From NCBI GenBank assembly GCA_012799115.1, contig JAAZLY010000190.1, forward strand, positions 1-11,268: DNA of 11,268 bases. The letters run 5' to 3'. Each line of letters opens with the position of its first letter. The first letter of the stretch is position 1. This DNA comes from Bacillota bacterium (lineage in GTDB: Bacteria > Bacillota > Limnochordia > Darwinibacteriales > Darwinibacteriaceae). The notes beneath the pieces were generated by a model. The model was not told the origin of the DNA, searched no databases, and was given only the letters and a program-made list of their open reading frames with translations. The position numbers and the translations under genes are program-made. Positions 1 to 7,041 of this stretch are shown piece after piece.

Positions 1-1095
1 CATCAACTCTACCGCTTCATATCTAACAATGGTGGAAAACTCGTTTAGGACAGAGCCAATGAGGAGGGGAATATCCTTGGACTGCTCCGCAAACTCACTA
101 CCCACGGGATGCACCGGGATGTAATCGCTATGAACCGGACCCCAGGCATGTCGGATGCCGGTTACTTCAAAAAGCCGCTCCCTGGCGTCATTTGCAGCTT
201 TGGCGACGACATCGTAGGGTAGCTCCTGGATCTTGTTTATGTCTTGATCCGATAGGCCTAGAATCTCCGCAGTCAACTGACCTACTTTGCGGCTGATCGT
301 TTGATCGGTTAGGGTCATACCTAAGTTTGGAGCTGCTCCGCTTTGAACAATTGCTTTGTGAAAGAGGCCCTTCGCTGCTGGAGTAGCCATTAGAGTCAGG
401 ACTTTGGCGCCTCCGCCAGACTGTCCGAGAATGGTAACATTGCCCGGATCTCCCCCGAAAACCTCGATATTGGTCTTAATCCACTCCAATGCTGCTACAA
501 GATCGGCAATGCCAGAGTTGGCGGAGTGCCGATAGGGATCCCCAAAGGTAGAGAGATCCAAAAACCCACCTGCACCTAAGCGGTGATTGAGGGAAACAAA
601 GACCAGATCCCCTTTCTCGCTCAGGTTTCTGCCGTGATAGAGCGGCTCAATGGACGAACCATCGGTAAAAGCTCCGCCATGTAGCCAAAGCATCACAGGT
701 CGTTTCTTCTCACCTGCAATGGATGGCGTCCAGATATTCAAGAACTGGCAGTGTTCACTAGCTGATAACTGGCGATGGGGATTGAAGAACTCATCCACTG
801 CAATGCGATTGGTAGGCGTCTGGGGAAAAATTTCCCCAGGTCTGGTTGCATCTCGAACACCAGCCCAGGGTGCTACCTTTTGCGGTAGCTCAAAGCGTCT
901 CGCAGTTGCATAGGGAATACCAAGAAAGGTATAGATTCCGTGGTCGAGGTAACCAAGTAATGTACCTTCTTCTACGTTTACAGCCGTTTTCGTCAGAGAC
1001 ACTGTTACTGGATGGTGCCTCTCTTTGGCAGAAACCGGCTCTGAATAGCAGAGAAGAGAGACTGCTACAAGTAAGGCAATGATGATCAGTATCAT
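1..1095 (-). CDS. Secreted carboxylesterase type B (para-nitrobenzyl esterase-like), 3' end outside window
   Basis: This is an alpha/beta-hydrolase of the carboxylesterase type B family, which hydrolyses carboxylic esters. I translated 365 codons without a stop; the C-terminus lies beyond the left edge. The start is ATG at 1095, with GAGGTG (1102-1107) 6 bases upstream. Residues 1-23 form a hydrophobic signal peptide ending VSA, with no lipobox, so the enzyme is probably exported. HGGAF at residues 139-143 is the oxyanion-hole motif. GQSGG around Ser226 is the nucleophile elbow. Glu352, in the segment LLIGSVLNEF, matches the acidic triad residue of the family. The catalytic His is expected in the missing part. 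The gene begins 29 bases after the malG-like stop with no terminator between, so it is probably the last or a late gene of the sugar-transport operon. The family is certain; the physiological ester is unknown, and acylated sugar is my inference from context. Confidence 0.93.
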   Translation of the reverse strand, partial: MILIIIALLVAVSLLCYSEPVSAKERHHPVTVSLTKTAVNVEEGTLLGYLDHGIYTFLGIPYATARRFELPQKVAPWAGVRDATRPGEIFPQTPTNRIAVDEFFNPHRQLSASEHCQFLNIWTPSIAGEKKRPVMLWLHGGAFTDGSSIEPLYHGRNLSEKGDLVFVSLNHRLGAGGFLDLSTFGDPYRHSANSGIADLVAALEWIKTNIEVFGGDPGNVTILGQSGGGAKVLTLMATPAAKGLFHKAIVQSGAAPNLGMTLTDQTISRKVGQLTAEILGLSDQDINKIQELPYDVVAKAANDARERLFEVTGIRHAWGPVHSDYIPVHPVGSEFAEQSKDIPLLIGSVLNEFSTIVRYEAVELM

Positions 1096-1124
1096 AAGGA
1101 ACACCTCAATTGTGACGTGGATGG

Positions 1125-1955
1125 CTAGGCTTTAATGGCTCCTTCCATCACACCCCTAATAATGTGTTTCTGGGTTAGTGCGTAGAAAATGATGACCGGT
1201 AAAATCGTCAACATTAGGGCAGCCATTAAGAGGCCGTAATCTGAAGTGTAGGTGCCATGGAAGTAGAAGGTGGTTAAGGGTAGCGTCCTGTTAGCCGGCG
1301 AAATCAGTACCAGGGATGGTAAGAGAAAGTCGTTCCAAATCCAGAGTACATTGAGGATAATCAGCGTCAAGGTCGTTGATTTTAGCAAAGGAAAGACGAT
1401 CTTAAAAAACACCTGGAGACGGGAACAACCGTCAATCATTGCAGCCTCTTCGAGCTCTAAAGGTATGCTCTTGATAAATCCATGGTAGAGAAAGACTGCA
1501 AAGGAAGAACCGAAGCCAAGGTACATATAGATCAAGATCCAGCGGCTGTTGAGCAGGTTGAGTCCTCCATAGATTTGCACAAGGGGGATCATAATGGCCT
1601 GGAAGGGAATGAGCATAGCTGCTACCATGGCGAAGAACATGATCTTGTTAAACCGCCAGTTTGTGCGAACAAAGAGATAGGCAGTCATAGAAGAAAGCAC
1701 GGCAATGATGACCACACTAAAGATCGTGATCACTAGGGAGTTGAAAAAGGCCGACGTAAAGTTCATGCGATGAAAGGCATTGATAAAGTTATCCAAAGAC
1801 CAGATCTCTGGAACGTTTAAGGGATTAGAGATAATCTCCCGTCTACTCTTGAAGGAGTTAATGAGAACAAAGAAAAAGGGAGACAAGTAGATGGCCAAGA
1901 GTGCATAAAGGCTAGTGCTCTTAAGGATTTTAAGTGTCCGCTGCAGTGGTCGCAT
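1125..1955 (-). CDS. Sugar ABC transporter permease, MalG type (CUT1 family)
   Basis: This is an inner-membrane permease subunit of a binding-protein-dependent carbohydrate importer (CUT1), 276 aa, the usual MalG-type length. It has about six membrane segments, starting near residues 15-33 and 74-95. The cytoplasmic EAA loop that docks the ATPase is at about 164-191 (EEAAMIDG). WIWNDF at 206-210 and the C-terminal IIRGVMEGAIKA are typical of MalG-type subunits. The start ATG overlaps the stop of the upstream permease (TAATG, one shared base), and GGAGGT (1965-1970) supplies the ribosome site, so the two permeases are translationally coupled and should form a heterodimer. The substrate cannot be read from this protein. 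The adjacent sucrose phosphorylase suggests sucrose or a derivative. Confidence 0.96.
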   Translation of the reverse strand: MRPLQRTLKILKSTSLYALLAIYLSPFFFVLINSFKSRREIISNPLNVPEIWSLDNFINAFHRMNFTSAFFNSLVITIFSVVIIAVLSSMTAYLFVRTNWRFNKIMFFAMVAAMLIPFQAIMIPLVQIYGGLNLLNSRWILIYMYLGFGSSFAVFLYHGFIKSIPLELEEAAMIDGCSRLQVFFKIVFPLLKSTTLTLIILNVLWIWNDFLLPSLVLISPANRTLPLTTFYFHGTYTSDYGLLMAALMLTILPVIIFYALTQKHIIRGVMEGAIKA

Positions 1956-2842
1956 TAGGCTTCTACCTCCAATTTCTTTGTGAAGTATACCTGCGTCAGG
2001 CTAATGGCTGCTACAAGCACAAACAATAAGAAAGCTTGGGACTGCCCAACGCCATATTGCTGTGCAAGAAATGCCTTTTTGTAGACATGCATGCTGATTA
2101 GTTCGCTACTCTTGAATGGTCCTCCGTCTGTGAGTGCTAGGTTGACATCATACACCATAAAGCCTCGCTGAATGGTTAAAAAGACGGTGACGATAAAGGA
2201 TGGAACCATCAGTGGCAGCACAATGCTCCTGAGACGATTAAAGCCACTGGCCCCGTCGATGGTTGCCGCTTCAATCAGATCCCTTGGAATATTGGACAAA
2301 CCAGCAATAAAGATGATCATCATGTATCCAGAGTACTGCCAGACGCTTACGATGATCAAGGTCCAAAGCACTTTATTCGGATTGGCCACCCATGAGTAGG
2401 AGAGTGCACTAATGTCAAGGCTACGTCCGATAAAGACAAGTACAGTAGAGAAAATGAACTTCCAGACAAGTCCCAAAATAATCCCACCGATGAGATTGGG
2501 GATAAAAAAGCCGGTACGTAGAAGGTTTTGCCCTCTGACGTTATTGCCAGTTAGTGCGTAGGCTAGAATAAACCCCAACGTATTGACGATGACAACAGTG
2601 TAGAGTACGTAGCGAACTGTCAGCAGGAACGAGTTCCAGAATACGGGGTCCTTGAAAACGGTTAGATAATTGTCTAGACGCACAAAGGTATAGGTTTTGG
2701 CAATGCCATCCCAGTTTGTTAAGGTTAAATAGATGCCGAAGAGAAACGGCAATATGATGACGGTTAGAAAGACAAAGGTTGTGGGGCCTGCGAAAAGTAG
2801 GTAAGTCTTGAGTTTATCAGAGAATCGTTTTTCCGTTGCCAT
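1955..2842 (-). CDS. Sugar ABC transporter permease, MalF type (CUT1 family)
   Basis: This is the partner permease of the CUT1 importer, 295 aa from the preferred start. I choose ATG at 2842 (MATEKRF) because GAGGTG (2849-2854) lies 6 bases upstream. The in-frame GTG at 2851 is part of that Shine-Dalgarno sequence and so is an unlikely start. There are about six membrane segments, the first near residues 13-40. The EAA loop is at about 185-212 (EAATIDGAS). The segment LTDGGPFKSSELISMHVYKKAF (residues about 237-258) is the conserved periplasmic-side signature of MalF-like subunits. The gene sits 98 bases downstream of the binding-protein gene, with a strong intercistronic hairpin between, and overlaps the next permease by one base. 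It acts in the cytoplasmic membrane, with the ATPase supplied from elsewhere. Confidence 0.95.
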   Translation of the reverse strand: MATEKRFSDKLKTYLLFAGPTTFVFLTVIILPFLFGIYLTLTNWDGIAKTYTFVRLDNYLTVFKDPVFWNSFLLTVRYVLYTVVIVNTLGFILAYALTGNNVRGQNLLRTGFFIPNLIGGIILGLVWKFIFSTVLVFIGRSLDISALSYSWVANPNKVLWTLIIVSVWQYSGYMMIIFIAGLSNIPRDLIEAATIDGASGFNRLRSIVLPLMVPSFIVTVFLTIQRGFMVYDVNLALTDGGPFKSSELISMHVYKKAFLAQQYGVGQSQAFLLFVLVAAISLTQVYFTKKLEVEA

Positions 2843-2885
2843 GCTATACACCTCACACTCGCTTGGGGTAGAACAAAAAGAGGGA

Positions 2886-2920
2886 GAGCATTAGACAGCG
2901 AAACTCGCTGCCTAATGCTC
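2886..2920 (-). terminator. Intercistronic 16-bp hairpin between binding protein and permease genes
   Basis: The arms at 2886-2901 and 2905-2920 are complementary over 16 bp with one G-U pair and a 3-base loop. On the minus strand the hairpin follows the binding-protein stop. A CTTTTT run begins about five bases after the stem. Because the T-run is offset and the permease genes follow in the same direction, a partial terminator or an mRNA-stabilising 3' structure is likelier than a full stop. Such elements are known between malE and malF-type genes, where they keep binding protein in excess over permease. Confidence 0.75.
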
Positions 2921-2940
2921 CGATTAATCCGTCGCTTTTC

Positions 2941-4221
2941 TTACAGTCCTTGCCAGTAAGCTTCTACTTCTTGGAAGAACGTAGCTCTGTCGATAAAGCC
3001 GCCCAGATACTTTTGCATCGAAGCACCAACTTGTGCCCAGTGATCGGGTGGTAGGTTCAGAACGAAGTTCATGGTTCTTTCTGCTTGAACATAATCCAAG
3101 ATCGATGCTGCTAATGGATCTGCTGGTGTGATCGTGATGTTCTTGAATGCTGGGATGATATTGGCATCTACAACAAAGCGGCGTTGACCCTCGGGATCAT
3201 AGACTAACCAGTTGAGGAAGTCTTTGGCTGCTTGTTGTTGTGCAGCAGAGTTTTGCTCGCCATCCACGATGAAGTACTTGGTAACACCAACAGGGATCTG
3301 TGTATTACCTAAGTCTGCAGGATTGTTGCTGATAGGTACTGGCAAGAAACCATATTGACCATCAGCCTTATCAAAGTCGTTGATTTGTGGCCAGGCCCAG
3401 TTACCCATGAACCAGATACCTACTTCGCCTTCACCAATCAGTTCGGTACCTCTGTCATAAAGGCCTGCCAAGGGGTCTAGGCGGTCGTAGTTATACTCCT
3501 TCATTAAGTCGAATGTATCCATCAAGCCGTTAGCTGCTGCATTTTCTGCTAGGCGAACGGTACCATTTTTGAGGCCAGCTTGGAACTCATTGATGGTGGC
3601 GAAATCAGCGGATTGAGCAGCATAGGCCAAAGCGAAGAAGTGTGCGCCCAAGGACCAGTCTTCAGGAGCAATCACCAGGGCATCTTTGCCGCTATCTGCA
3701 ACTTGCTCAAACAGCTCGCGGAGAGAATCGAATGTGTTAATGGTCTTGGGGTCGAACTCGCCACCCACAGCATTGTCAAGAACGGGCTTATTGTAAATGA
3801 AGCCATATCCTTCGACCGTGGCGGGGAAAGCTAGGATTCTTCCGTCGGCATGGGTAGCCATATCCAGGCTATTTGCAATGGCATCTGCAACCCATTTCTC
3901 GTCATTCAGAGCCAGTGCCCGATCTTCAAAGAGGAGTACATCCCCGGCGTCTAGCATTAAGAGTGCCGGCGCATTACCAGATGCATACAGAGCTACAGCG
4001 CGCTCAAAGGGAGATTGCCCAACTCCGGCAGCAATCACTTCGACGCTGACGCCATCGGTGATGCTGGTGTAGTAACGAGCGATTTCTTCTAGTTGAGTTT
4101 GGATTTCTCCTTTGGAGTTCAAAATCGTGATCTCAACATTCTGGGCGAGGACAGCCGCACTAGACAGGGAAAGTACCAAGGCAACAACAAGCATTAGTCG
4201 ACCTAACTTAATTCTACTCAC
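2941..4221 (-). CDS. Extracellular carbohydrate-binding protein of ABC importer (SBP family 1)
   Basis: This is the solute-binding protein that captures the sugar outside the cytoplasmic membrane and delivers it to the permeases; 426 aa, typical for SBP family 1 (COG1653). Translation starts at GTG 4221, with AGGAGG (4229-4234) 7 bases upstream. Residues 1-26 are a signal peptide (RIKLGR, then a hydrophobic core, cleavage after VLA). There is no cysteine at the cleavage site, nor anywhere in the protein, so it is not a lipoprotein. The segment around 263-277 (GEGEVGIWFMGNWAW) matches the conserved stretch near the ligand cleft in this family, and several Trp residues are available for sugar stacking. 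It is the first gene of the operon, with its own LacI-controlled promoter. The ligand is unproven; sucrose or a related glucoside is inferred from the neighbouring phosphorylase. Confidence 0.94.
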   Translation of the reverse strand: MSRIKLGRLMLVVALVLSLSSAAVLAQNVEITILNSKGEIQTQLEEIARYYTSITDGVSVEVIAAGVGQSPFERAVALYASGNAPALLMLDAGDVLLFEDRALALNDEKWVADAIANSLDMATHADGRILAFPATVEGYGFIYNKPVLDNAVGGEFDPKTINTFDSLRELFEQVADSGKDALVIAPEDWSLGAHFFALAYAAQSADFATINEFQAGLKNGTVRLAENAAANGLMDTFDLMKEYNYDRLDPLAGLYDRGTELIGEGEVGIWFMGNWAWPQINDFDKADGQYGFLPVPISNNPADLGNTQIPVGVTKYFIVDGEQNSAAQQQAAKDFLNWLVYDPEGQRRFVVDANIIPAFKNITITPADPLAASILDYVQAERTMNFVLNLPPDHWAQVGASMQKYLGGFIDRATFFQEVEAYWQGL

Positions 4222-4272
4222 AACAATTCCTCCTTTTTAGTACAGACTTCACATCTGCCTTCTTTATCTAAG

Positions 4273-4302
4273 ATTGTAGCACAATCTTAAAACATGTGTC
4301 AA
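4273..4302 (-). promoter_or_regulatory. Sigma-A-type promoter of the transport operon
   Basis: On the minus strand, TTGACA (complement of 4297-4302), an 18-base spacer and TACAAT (complement of 4273-4278) form a near-consensus promoter. The expected start is near 4266, giving a leader of about 45 bases before the GTG start of the binding-protein gene. The -35 box lies inside the LacI-type operator, so repressor binding would exclude RNA polymerase. Confidence 0.85.
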
Positions 4303-4312
4303 CCGGTTAACA
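4297..4312. promoter_or_regulatory. LacI-family operator 1 (transport operon)
   Basis: TGTCAACCGGTTAACA is a 16-bp palindrome with a single asymmetric pair and a central CpG, the expected form for a LacI/GalR-family operator. The same 16 bases, extended to 19 identical bases (4297-4315), recur at 5882-5900 upstream of the phosphorylase gene. The site covers the -35 box. The presumed ligand is the LacI-type protein encoded at 5964-6941. Confidence 0.88.
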
Positions 4313-4331
4313 TACGGAACTTGGCAAAATG

Positions 4332-5783
4332 TCACTCAAGTGCTAAGGTCACCTCTGACTCCCTTTCAGGGCTCCAGTAGCGTATCTGGAAGTCATGTGT
4401 CTTGAGGTTGCCTTCAAGAACCGCCCGGTACATTCCGTCCTCCCAGGTGAGCTTGAGCCCTTCTTGGCCCACGGCCACAGCTGAGAAATGGCCATCAAAG
4501 ACGGGGTAGGAGTTGCGGAAACGCATTAGTTCAAAGAGCTTCTTGACAACAGGTCTATCCATCGTCTCTTCCGCTTCTTCTAGAGTGTAGTAGTGCCGGT
4601 TAATATTCCGACCCACCTTTGTCTCTTCAAGAAGCTCGATGTCATTCTCGCCGGCCAAGAGCCCCACATAGTACACCTGGGGTATGCCGGGTGTGAAGAA
4701 TTGGATGGCACGGGCCAAGAGATAGGCGTCATCATTGTTCCCCAAGGCGGAGTAATACGTGCAGTTGAGCTGGTAGATGTCAAGATTATTGTAGGCTGCG
4801 GTGTTGTAAATCTGTTTTACGTTTGCTCCCCGTGAGAATAGGTATTCCTTCGTTTGGTCGATCTCCTCATCGCTCAAGAGATCCTTTACATCGACTACTC
4901 CGATACCATCATGGGTATCAAGGGTGGTAAACTGCTTGCGTGGACAGATATTGAGCCAGTGGAGTAGCCGCTGATTATCTCCCGAATAGAGGCTGTACAG
5001 AAGCAGCATGGGTAGGCTAAAGTCATAGACCCAATAGTCTCTCTTTGCGAGTTCCAACTGGATGGTGTAGTGCTCGTGGATTTCTGGTAGGATTTCCACA
5101 TCGTAAGGCTTGAGAATATCCCTGGCAAAGTCCAAAAGCTCCCACACTTCGGGCTCTACGAAGAAGCAGTTCGTACCAAGCTTTTTAATGGCATAGGCAA
5201 AGGCGTCTAGACGTATGAACCTGGCCTTCTTCTCGGCTAAGAACTCCAGTGAATCACGGACGAACTCCCTGGTGACCTCGGTGGTTACATCGAGATCGAT
5301 TTGCTCTTCGTCAAATGTGCACCAGATCTTCTCTGTTGTTCCATCGGCGAAATTGACATCCACATAGGGGGCACGGGGTTTGCGACGGTAGATTGCCTCG
5401 ACATCGTCCTGCGTTGGCTCGCCATGTGGCCAGAAGTCCTTATAGCGGATGAACATATCGCGATACTCCGACTGCTCCTTTTTGGCTTTGAAGTCCTGAA
5501 AATAGCTGGACTGACGAGATATGTGGTTGATCATAAAGTCGACCATCAGGTCAAACTCATCCCCAATTGCGGTGATGTCGTCGTATGTGCCAAACGCCGG
5601 ATCCACCTTGCGATAATCCATGGGAGCAAATCCTCGATCGGCCGAGCTGGGGTAGAATGGTAGAATATGAACGCCTCCCACAACTCCCTGTAGGTGTTCC
5701 CTTAAAATATACTTTAGTTCCTGTAGATTCCTTCCTAGACTGTCAGAATAGGTAATCAGCATGATTTGATTACGTACTGTCAA
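4332..5783 (-). CDS. Sucrose phosphorylase (GH13 subfamily 18)
   Basis: This cytoplasmic retaining glucosyl transferase converts sucrose and phosphate to alpha-glucose 1-phosphate and fructose. The start is probably TTG at 5783 (483 aa): AGGAGG (5792-5797) lies 8 bases upstream, whereas the in-frame GTG at 5792 overlaps that site. The resulting N-terminus, TVRNQIMLITYSDSLGRNL, matches the family. In TTG numbering the residues are: region I DFMINHIS (82-89), nucleophile Asp193 in RLDAFAY, acid/base Glu234 in EILPEIHE, and transition-state Asp292 in LDTHDGIG. These fall within two residues of the known positions in Bifidobacterium sucrose phosphorylase. The GLLAGENDIELLEETKVGR loop (374-392) is also typical. 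Sucrose-6-phosphate or glucosylglycerate phosphorylase is possible but less likely. The gene has its own operator-promoter and ends only 20 bases before operator 1, with no terminator visible between. Confidence 0.94.
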   Translation of the reverse strand: MTVRNQIMLITYSDSLGRNLQELKYILREHLQGVVGGVHILPFYPSSADRGFAPMDYRKVDPAFGTYDDITAIGDEFDLMVDFMINHISRQSSYFQDFKAKKEQSEYRDMFIRYKDFWPHGEPTQDDVEAIYRRKPRAPYVDVNFADGTTEKIWCTFDEEQIDLDVTTEVTREFVRDSLEFLAEKKARFIRLDAFAYAIKKLGTNCFFVEPEVWELLDFARDILKPYDVEILPEIHEHYTIQLELAKRDYWVYDFSLPMLLLYSLYSGDNQRLLHWLNICPRKQFTTLDTHDGIGVVDVKDLLSDEEIDQTKEYLFSRGANVKQIYNTAAYNNLDIYQLNCTYYSALGNNDDAYLLARAIQFFTPGIPQVYYVGLLAGENDIELLEETKVGRNINRHYYTLEEAEETMDRPVVKKLFELMRFRNSYPVFDGHFSAVAVGQEGLKLTWEDGMYRAVLEGNLKTHDFQIRYWSPERESEVTLALE

Positions 5784-5858
5784 TCTTGGCACCTCCTTTG
5801 GTAGTTAGAGAGTTTGATGTGTATCACAAGTATTAGCTAATGTTCTCTTTACAATAAT

Positions 5859-5887
5859 AGTATAGATAATGAAACAATTTATGTCAA
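5859..5887 (-). promoter_or_regulatory. Sigma-A-type promoter of the sucrose phosphorylase gene
   Basis: On the minus strand, TTGACA (complement of 5882-5887), a 17-base spacer and TATACT (complement of 5859-5864) form a strong promoter, with the start expected near 5851 and a leader of about 70 bases. As at the transport operon, the -35 hexamer is the right half of the LacI-type operator, so both promoters share one architecture and should respond together. Confidence 0.87.
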
Positions 5888-5899
5888 CCGGTTAACATA
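5880..5899. promoter_or_regulatory. LacI-family operator 2 (sucrose phosphorylase)
   Basis: This is a 20-bp palindrome with one asymmetric pair, centred on CCGG at 5888-5891. Its core TGTCAACCGGTTAACA is identical to the site at 4297-4312. It lies between the repressor gene's terminator and the phosphorylase start and overlaps the phosphorylase -35 box. Confidence 0.89.
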
Positions 5900-5916
5900 C
5901 CCGGCTAATCATCTCC

Positions 5917-5946
5917 AAAAAGAAAAACGCCAGCTGAGTGCTGGCG
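5917..5946 (-). terminator. Rho-independent terminator of the lacI-type gene
   Basis: Read on the minus strand, a 7-bp GC-rich stem (CGCCAGC with GCTGGCG, plus-strand arms 5928-5934 and 5940-5946) with a 5-base loop is followed directly by TTTTTCTTTTT. It lies 18 bases after the repressor stop codon and insulates the repressor gene from the phosphorylase promoter. Confidence 0.92.
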
Positions 5947-5963
5947 CTGTAGTTGATACTTCT

Positions 5964-6941
5964 CTAGGCCGTTCCTCGTCTTACGAGTTCAACGGGCAAG
6001 CAGTTTTCCACCGATACGGGTTTCTTGTTCACAAGTCCCTCGATCAACCGAACCGAGAGCCTACTCATTTGTTCTAAAGGCTGTCTGATGGTTGTGATCT
6101 CCGGGGACACCAACGATGCGATGGACACATCGTCGTACCCGATGATCTTTACGTCTTCAGGTACCCGTTTGCCTAGCTTCGAGCATACTTTCATGGCTGC
6201 TACCGCCATGATGTCGCTGTTGAGAAAGAGCCCATCCACCTCAGGGTGCTCAATGAAGAGATCGAGTAAGAGCTCTTCGTACTTTTTCACTTCAAACACA
6301 TTGATGTCAGTCTCGACGGTGAAGTAGGGTACCTTTCTTTCTTCAGCCACATCCATAAAGGCGCGATGCCTTTGGTTGGCTAGCATATCCAAATGTAAGC
6401 TACCACACATGTGGGCGATTTTCGTGCAGCCCCGCTCAAGTAAGAGCTCCACGGCTAGTTTGCCCCCCCGGTAGTTGTCTGATGTAACGTAGGGGATTTT
6501 CTTGGAAATGAATCGATCAAAGGCTACGACCGGTAATTCAAGTTTCTTATACTCCTCCACATCCAGAGTATGGCTGGCCATAATGATACCATCGACTTGG
6601 TTGCGCCTTAGCATCCAGATGTACTCCTGTTCTTTCGAGGAGTCGAGTTGCGAGTTACAGATGAGCACCTTATAACCGCGGGAATAGGCGTAGGTCTCAA
6701 TATACGATGTCATTTCGCCAAAGAAGGGATGGGCTACCGTTGGTACAATCAAACCAATAATATTGGACTTCTTGCGGAAAAGAGAACGGGCCACTTCATT
6801 GGGCTGATAATCCAGCTCTTCCATGGCCTTATAGACTTTCTTACGTGTTGTTTCACCAATGTAGCCCCGGTTGTTCAGTACCCTAGAAACGGTCGTGACA
6901 GATACTCCAGCCCTCTTCGCCACATCTTTGATCGTTGGCAT
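5964..6941 (-). CDS. LacI/GalR-family transcriptional repressor of the sugar locus
   Basis: This is a DNA-binding repressor with a periplasmic-binding-protein-like sensor domain, 325 aa from ATG 6941. I prefer this start because MPTIKDVAKRAGVS is the canonical family N-terminus and AGGTG (6948-6952) lies 6 bases upstream; ATG 6947 and GTG 6950 are in-frame alternatives. The helix-turn-helix is at residues 3-22, with recognition helix VTTVSRVLN. The hinge helix is at about 48-57 (NEVARSLF), where Leu54 would intercalate at the operator's central CpG. The sensor domain follows from about residue 60, with the usual FDR (141-143), NSD (241-243) and GYDDVSIAS (268-276) segments. The gene has its own promoter and terminator, no operator is visible at its promoter, and it stands directly upstream of the phosphorylase. 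It most likely controls the two identical operators; the inducer is unknown. Confidence 0.95.
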   Translation of the reverse strand: MPTIKDVAKRAGVSVTTVSRVLNNRGYIGETTRKKVYKAMEELDYQPNEVARSLFRKKSNIIGLIVPTVAHPFFGEMTSYIETYAYSRGYKVLICNSQLDSSKEQEYIWMLRRNQVDGIIMASHTLDVEEYKKLELPVVAFDRFISKKIPYVTSDNYRGGKLAVELLLERGCTKIAHMCGSLHLDMLANQRHRAFMDVAEERKVPYFTVETDINVFEVKKYEELLLDLFIEHPEVDGLFLNSDIMAVAAMKVCSKLGKRVPEDVKIIGYDDVSIASLVSPEITTIRQPLEQMSRLSVRLIEGLVNKKPVSVENCLPVELVRRGTA

Positions 6942-6985
6942 GTTCATCACCTATTTCTTCCATCCCGTGATTAGATTCAGTCCCT

Positions 6986-7015
6986 ATTGTATCACAAAAT
7001 TAACATTTGAGACAA
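6986..7015 (-). promoter_or_regulatory. Probable promoter of the lacI-type gene
   Basis: On the minus strand, TTGTCT (complement of 7010-7015), an 18-base spacer and TACAAT (complement of 6986-6991), with an extended -10 TG, form a plausible sigma-A promoter. Transcription would start about 40 bases before the ATG at 6941. No copy of the CCGG palindrome is present, so autoregulation through that operator is not indicated. Confidence 0.65.
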
Positions 7016-7025
7016 ATGCGAAAGC

Positions 7026-7041
7026 GAGGGGACTGTCCCTC
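7026..7041. repeat. Small GGGAC-T-GTCCC inverted repeat
   Basis: GAGGGGACTGTCCCTC contains the 11-base palindrome GGGACTGTCCC (7029-7039). From memory, similar GGGGACTGTCCCC elements are dispersed in many Bacillota and other genomes, often near IS200-like REP-associated transposases. Only one copy is present here, so its repeat status cannot be tested within the window. Confidence 0.4.

Noticed and set aside
2843..2851. GTG start three codons upstream for the MalF-type permease
   Set aside because: The GTG is part of the GAGGTG ribosome site that serves the ATG at 2842.
5784..5792. GTG start at 5792 for sucrose phosphorylase
   Set aside because: It overlaps the AGGAGG site, leaving no spacing; TTG at 5783 has 8-base spacing and gives the family-like N-terminus. 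Protein sequencing would settle it.
5820..5829. Ten bases TGTATCACAA shared with 6988-6997 in the lacI-type promoter
   Set aside because: Short, AT-rich, and placed differently relative to the two promoters; not convincing as a common regulator site.
4297..5899. DNA looping between the two operators, whose centres are 1585 bp apart
   Set aside because: Most LacI-family proteins are dimers, no tetramerisation segment is seen at the C-terminus, and the distance alone is no evidence.
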